Below are positions 62,746 to 64,000 of a stretch of 64,000 nt of DNA, piece by piece. Source of the DNA: Rapana venosa (Eukaryota; Mollusca; Gastropoda; Neogastropoda; Muricidae); assembly GCA_028751875.1 (NCBI GenBank), contig CM054158.1, positions 46,624,874 through 46,688,873 on the forward strand, given 5' to 3'. The stretch's first letter is position 1; each line of letters begins with the position of its first letter. The notes beneath the pieces were generated by a model. The model made no database searches. It was not told where the DNA came from and saw nothing but the letters and a program-made list of their open reading frames with translations. A program made the position numbers and the translations under genes.

Positions 62746-62839
62746 CTGTCGACACACAGAGACACACAGAGACGCATACATGCATGCACCCATGCACGCA
62801 CATGCATGCACGCATGCACAAAACACACACATACACAGA

Positions 62840-63221
62840 GACCCAATGTTGTCACAGTTTTCTGGAAAGCGAGAGAATGACGATGGTACTTCTTTAGTTT
62901 ATGGTTATGTTCTCTTTACAAACACACACATGCATGCATGCACACACAAACACACACACACAACACACATACATAGAGACCCAATGTTGTCACAGTTTTC
63001 TGGAAAGCGAGAGAATGACGATGATACTTCTTTAGTTTATGGTTATGTTCTCTTTACACACACCACACACACACACACGCACGCACAAACACACACACAC
63101 AACACACATACATAGAGACCCAATGTTGTCACAGTTTTCTGAAAAGCGAGTGAATGACGATGATACTTCTTTTGTTTATGGTTATGTTCTCTTTACACAC
63201 ACCACACACACACACACATAC

Positions 63222-63262
<41 letters not shown>

Positions 63263-63402
63263 AACACACCCCACACAACACACATACATAGAGACCCAAT
63301 GTTGTCACAGTTTTCTGGAAAGTGAATGAATGACAATGATACTTCTTTAGTTTATGGTTATGTTCTCTTTACACACACCACACACACACACACACACACA
63401 CG

Positions 63403-63442
<40 letters not shown>

Positions 63443-63660
63443 AACACACACACACAACACACATACACAGAGACCCAATGTTGTCACAGTTTTCTGGAAA
63501 GTGAATGAATGACGATGATACTTCTTTAGTTTATGGTTATGTTCTCTTTACACACACCACACACACATACACACGCACAAACACACACACACACGCCCAC
63601 ACACATATACCGACCCAATATTGTCACAGTTTTTGAGAGAGTGAGTGAACAACAATGCTA
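62840..63660. repeat. Six-unit minisatellite, 138-180 bp units
   Basis: acccaatgttgtcacagttt starts units at about 62840, 62978, 63117, 63291, 63471 and 63612. Each holds a conserved ~85 bp core plus a variable-length CA stretch. Confidence 0.95.
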
Positions 63661-63734
63661 TTTCTTTTGTTTAGGCTTATGTTCTCTTTACTGTTTTGCT
63701 AAAATCGATTTCTTCTTCTTCTACTTCTTCTTCA

Positions 63735-63815
63735 GATGAGAAAATTTACAAAACCGCATGCACAGAGGGACTGGATGTAAAAAAGCATATAAGAGCTTAT
63801 TCCACTATCCTCAAA
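63735..63815 (+). mobile_element. SINE-B tail fragment
   Basis: aatttacaaaaccgcatgca to ccactatcctcaaaatgaat. Confidence 0.75.
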
Positions 63816-63952
63816 ATGAATGAATGACTAAAAAGAAAAAGTCACAAGGACCTGAATATACCTCCTTGCTGTTTGTAATGTTAGTAAAACAAATAAACAA
63901 ACAAAAACATGGGATGTATTTGCATGTGTGTGCAAACATATTTTTAAGGGGG

Positions 63953-64000
63953 GACGGGATAGCCTAGTGGTTAGAACATTGCGCTCGCAATCTGACGACC
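63953..64000 (+). mobile_element. SINE-B head, cut by window edge
   Basis: gacgggatagcctagtggtt to the last base; the rest lies outside. Confidence 0.88.

Noticed and set aside
639..62745. LRP5/6, LRP1/2 or nidogen-type identity for the propeller gene
   Set aside because: LRP5/6 carry LDLa modules after the propellers, LRP1/2 have many LDLa clusters between propellers, and nidogen lacks this module order; the motifs match LRP4 position by position.

Overview
The window is animal (metazoan) genomic DNA: one large intron-rich gene on the minus strand, embedded in a dense population of SINEs, 5'-truncated LINEs, micro/minisatellites and homopolymer C/G tracts. The gene is the LRP4 orthologue (low-density lipoprotein receptor-related protein 4). 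I recognise it from module order and motifs. Thirty coding exons run from about 62.7 kb down to 0.64 kb. The transcript order is four LDL-receptor class A modules, an EGF, a calcium-binding EGF, then four six-bladed YWTD/LDLR class B propellers each closed by an EGF, then a linker and the start of the juxtamembrane region. The signal peptide and first LDLa modules lie beyond position 64000. The transmembrane helix and cytoplasmic tail lie beyond position 1. LDLa modules preceding the propellers exclude LRP5/6, where they follow them. The organism is probably a mollusc, perhaps a marine gastropod, judged from repeat style (tRNA-derived SINEs, L2/CR1-like and RTE-like LINEs, tails reading cgctatataaattccat then TATT repeats). 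This is inference; no species can be named.

Layout in coordinate order: 0.6-3.7 kb juxtamembrane, linker and last EGF exons; 6-19.4 kb propeller 4; 22.1-32.4 kb EGF 3 and propeller 3; 34.4 kb EGF 2; 37-43.6 kb propeller 2; 46 kb EGF 1; 47.5-52.6 kb propeller 1; 53.7 and 55.5 kb the cbEGF and EGF; 58.4-62.7 kb four LDLa exons. Splice phases are consistent throughout except at three exons (40.2, 22.1 and 19.3 kb). The first two lie in or beside poly-C or corrupted sequence, and all three look like consensus errors.

No other host gene is visible. All other sizeable open frames are read-throughs of CA, TC or C tracts (THTH, CVCV, PPPP proteins) or LINE reverse-transcriptase remnants. The most unusual content is in the introns. 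Two tandem arrays have units that carry the 3' splice site and first coding bases of the neighbouring LRP4 exon. Two partial exon copies are separated from their parents by minisatellites. One SINE family joins a tRNA-like head to a 5S rRNA-like internal control region. There is a tandem array of about 74 bp tRNA-like monomers. An interspersed element contains a variable number of about 140 bp repeats. TG and G tracts show strong strand bias in the transcript sense.
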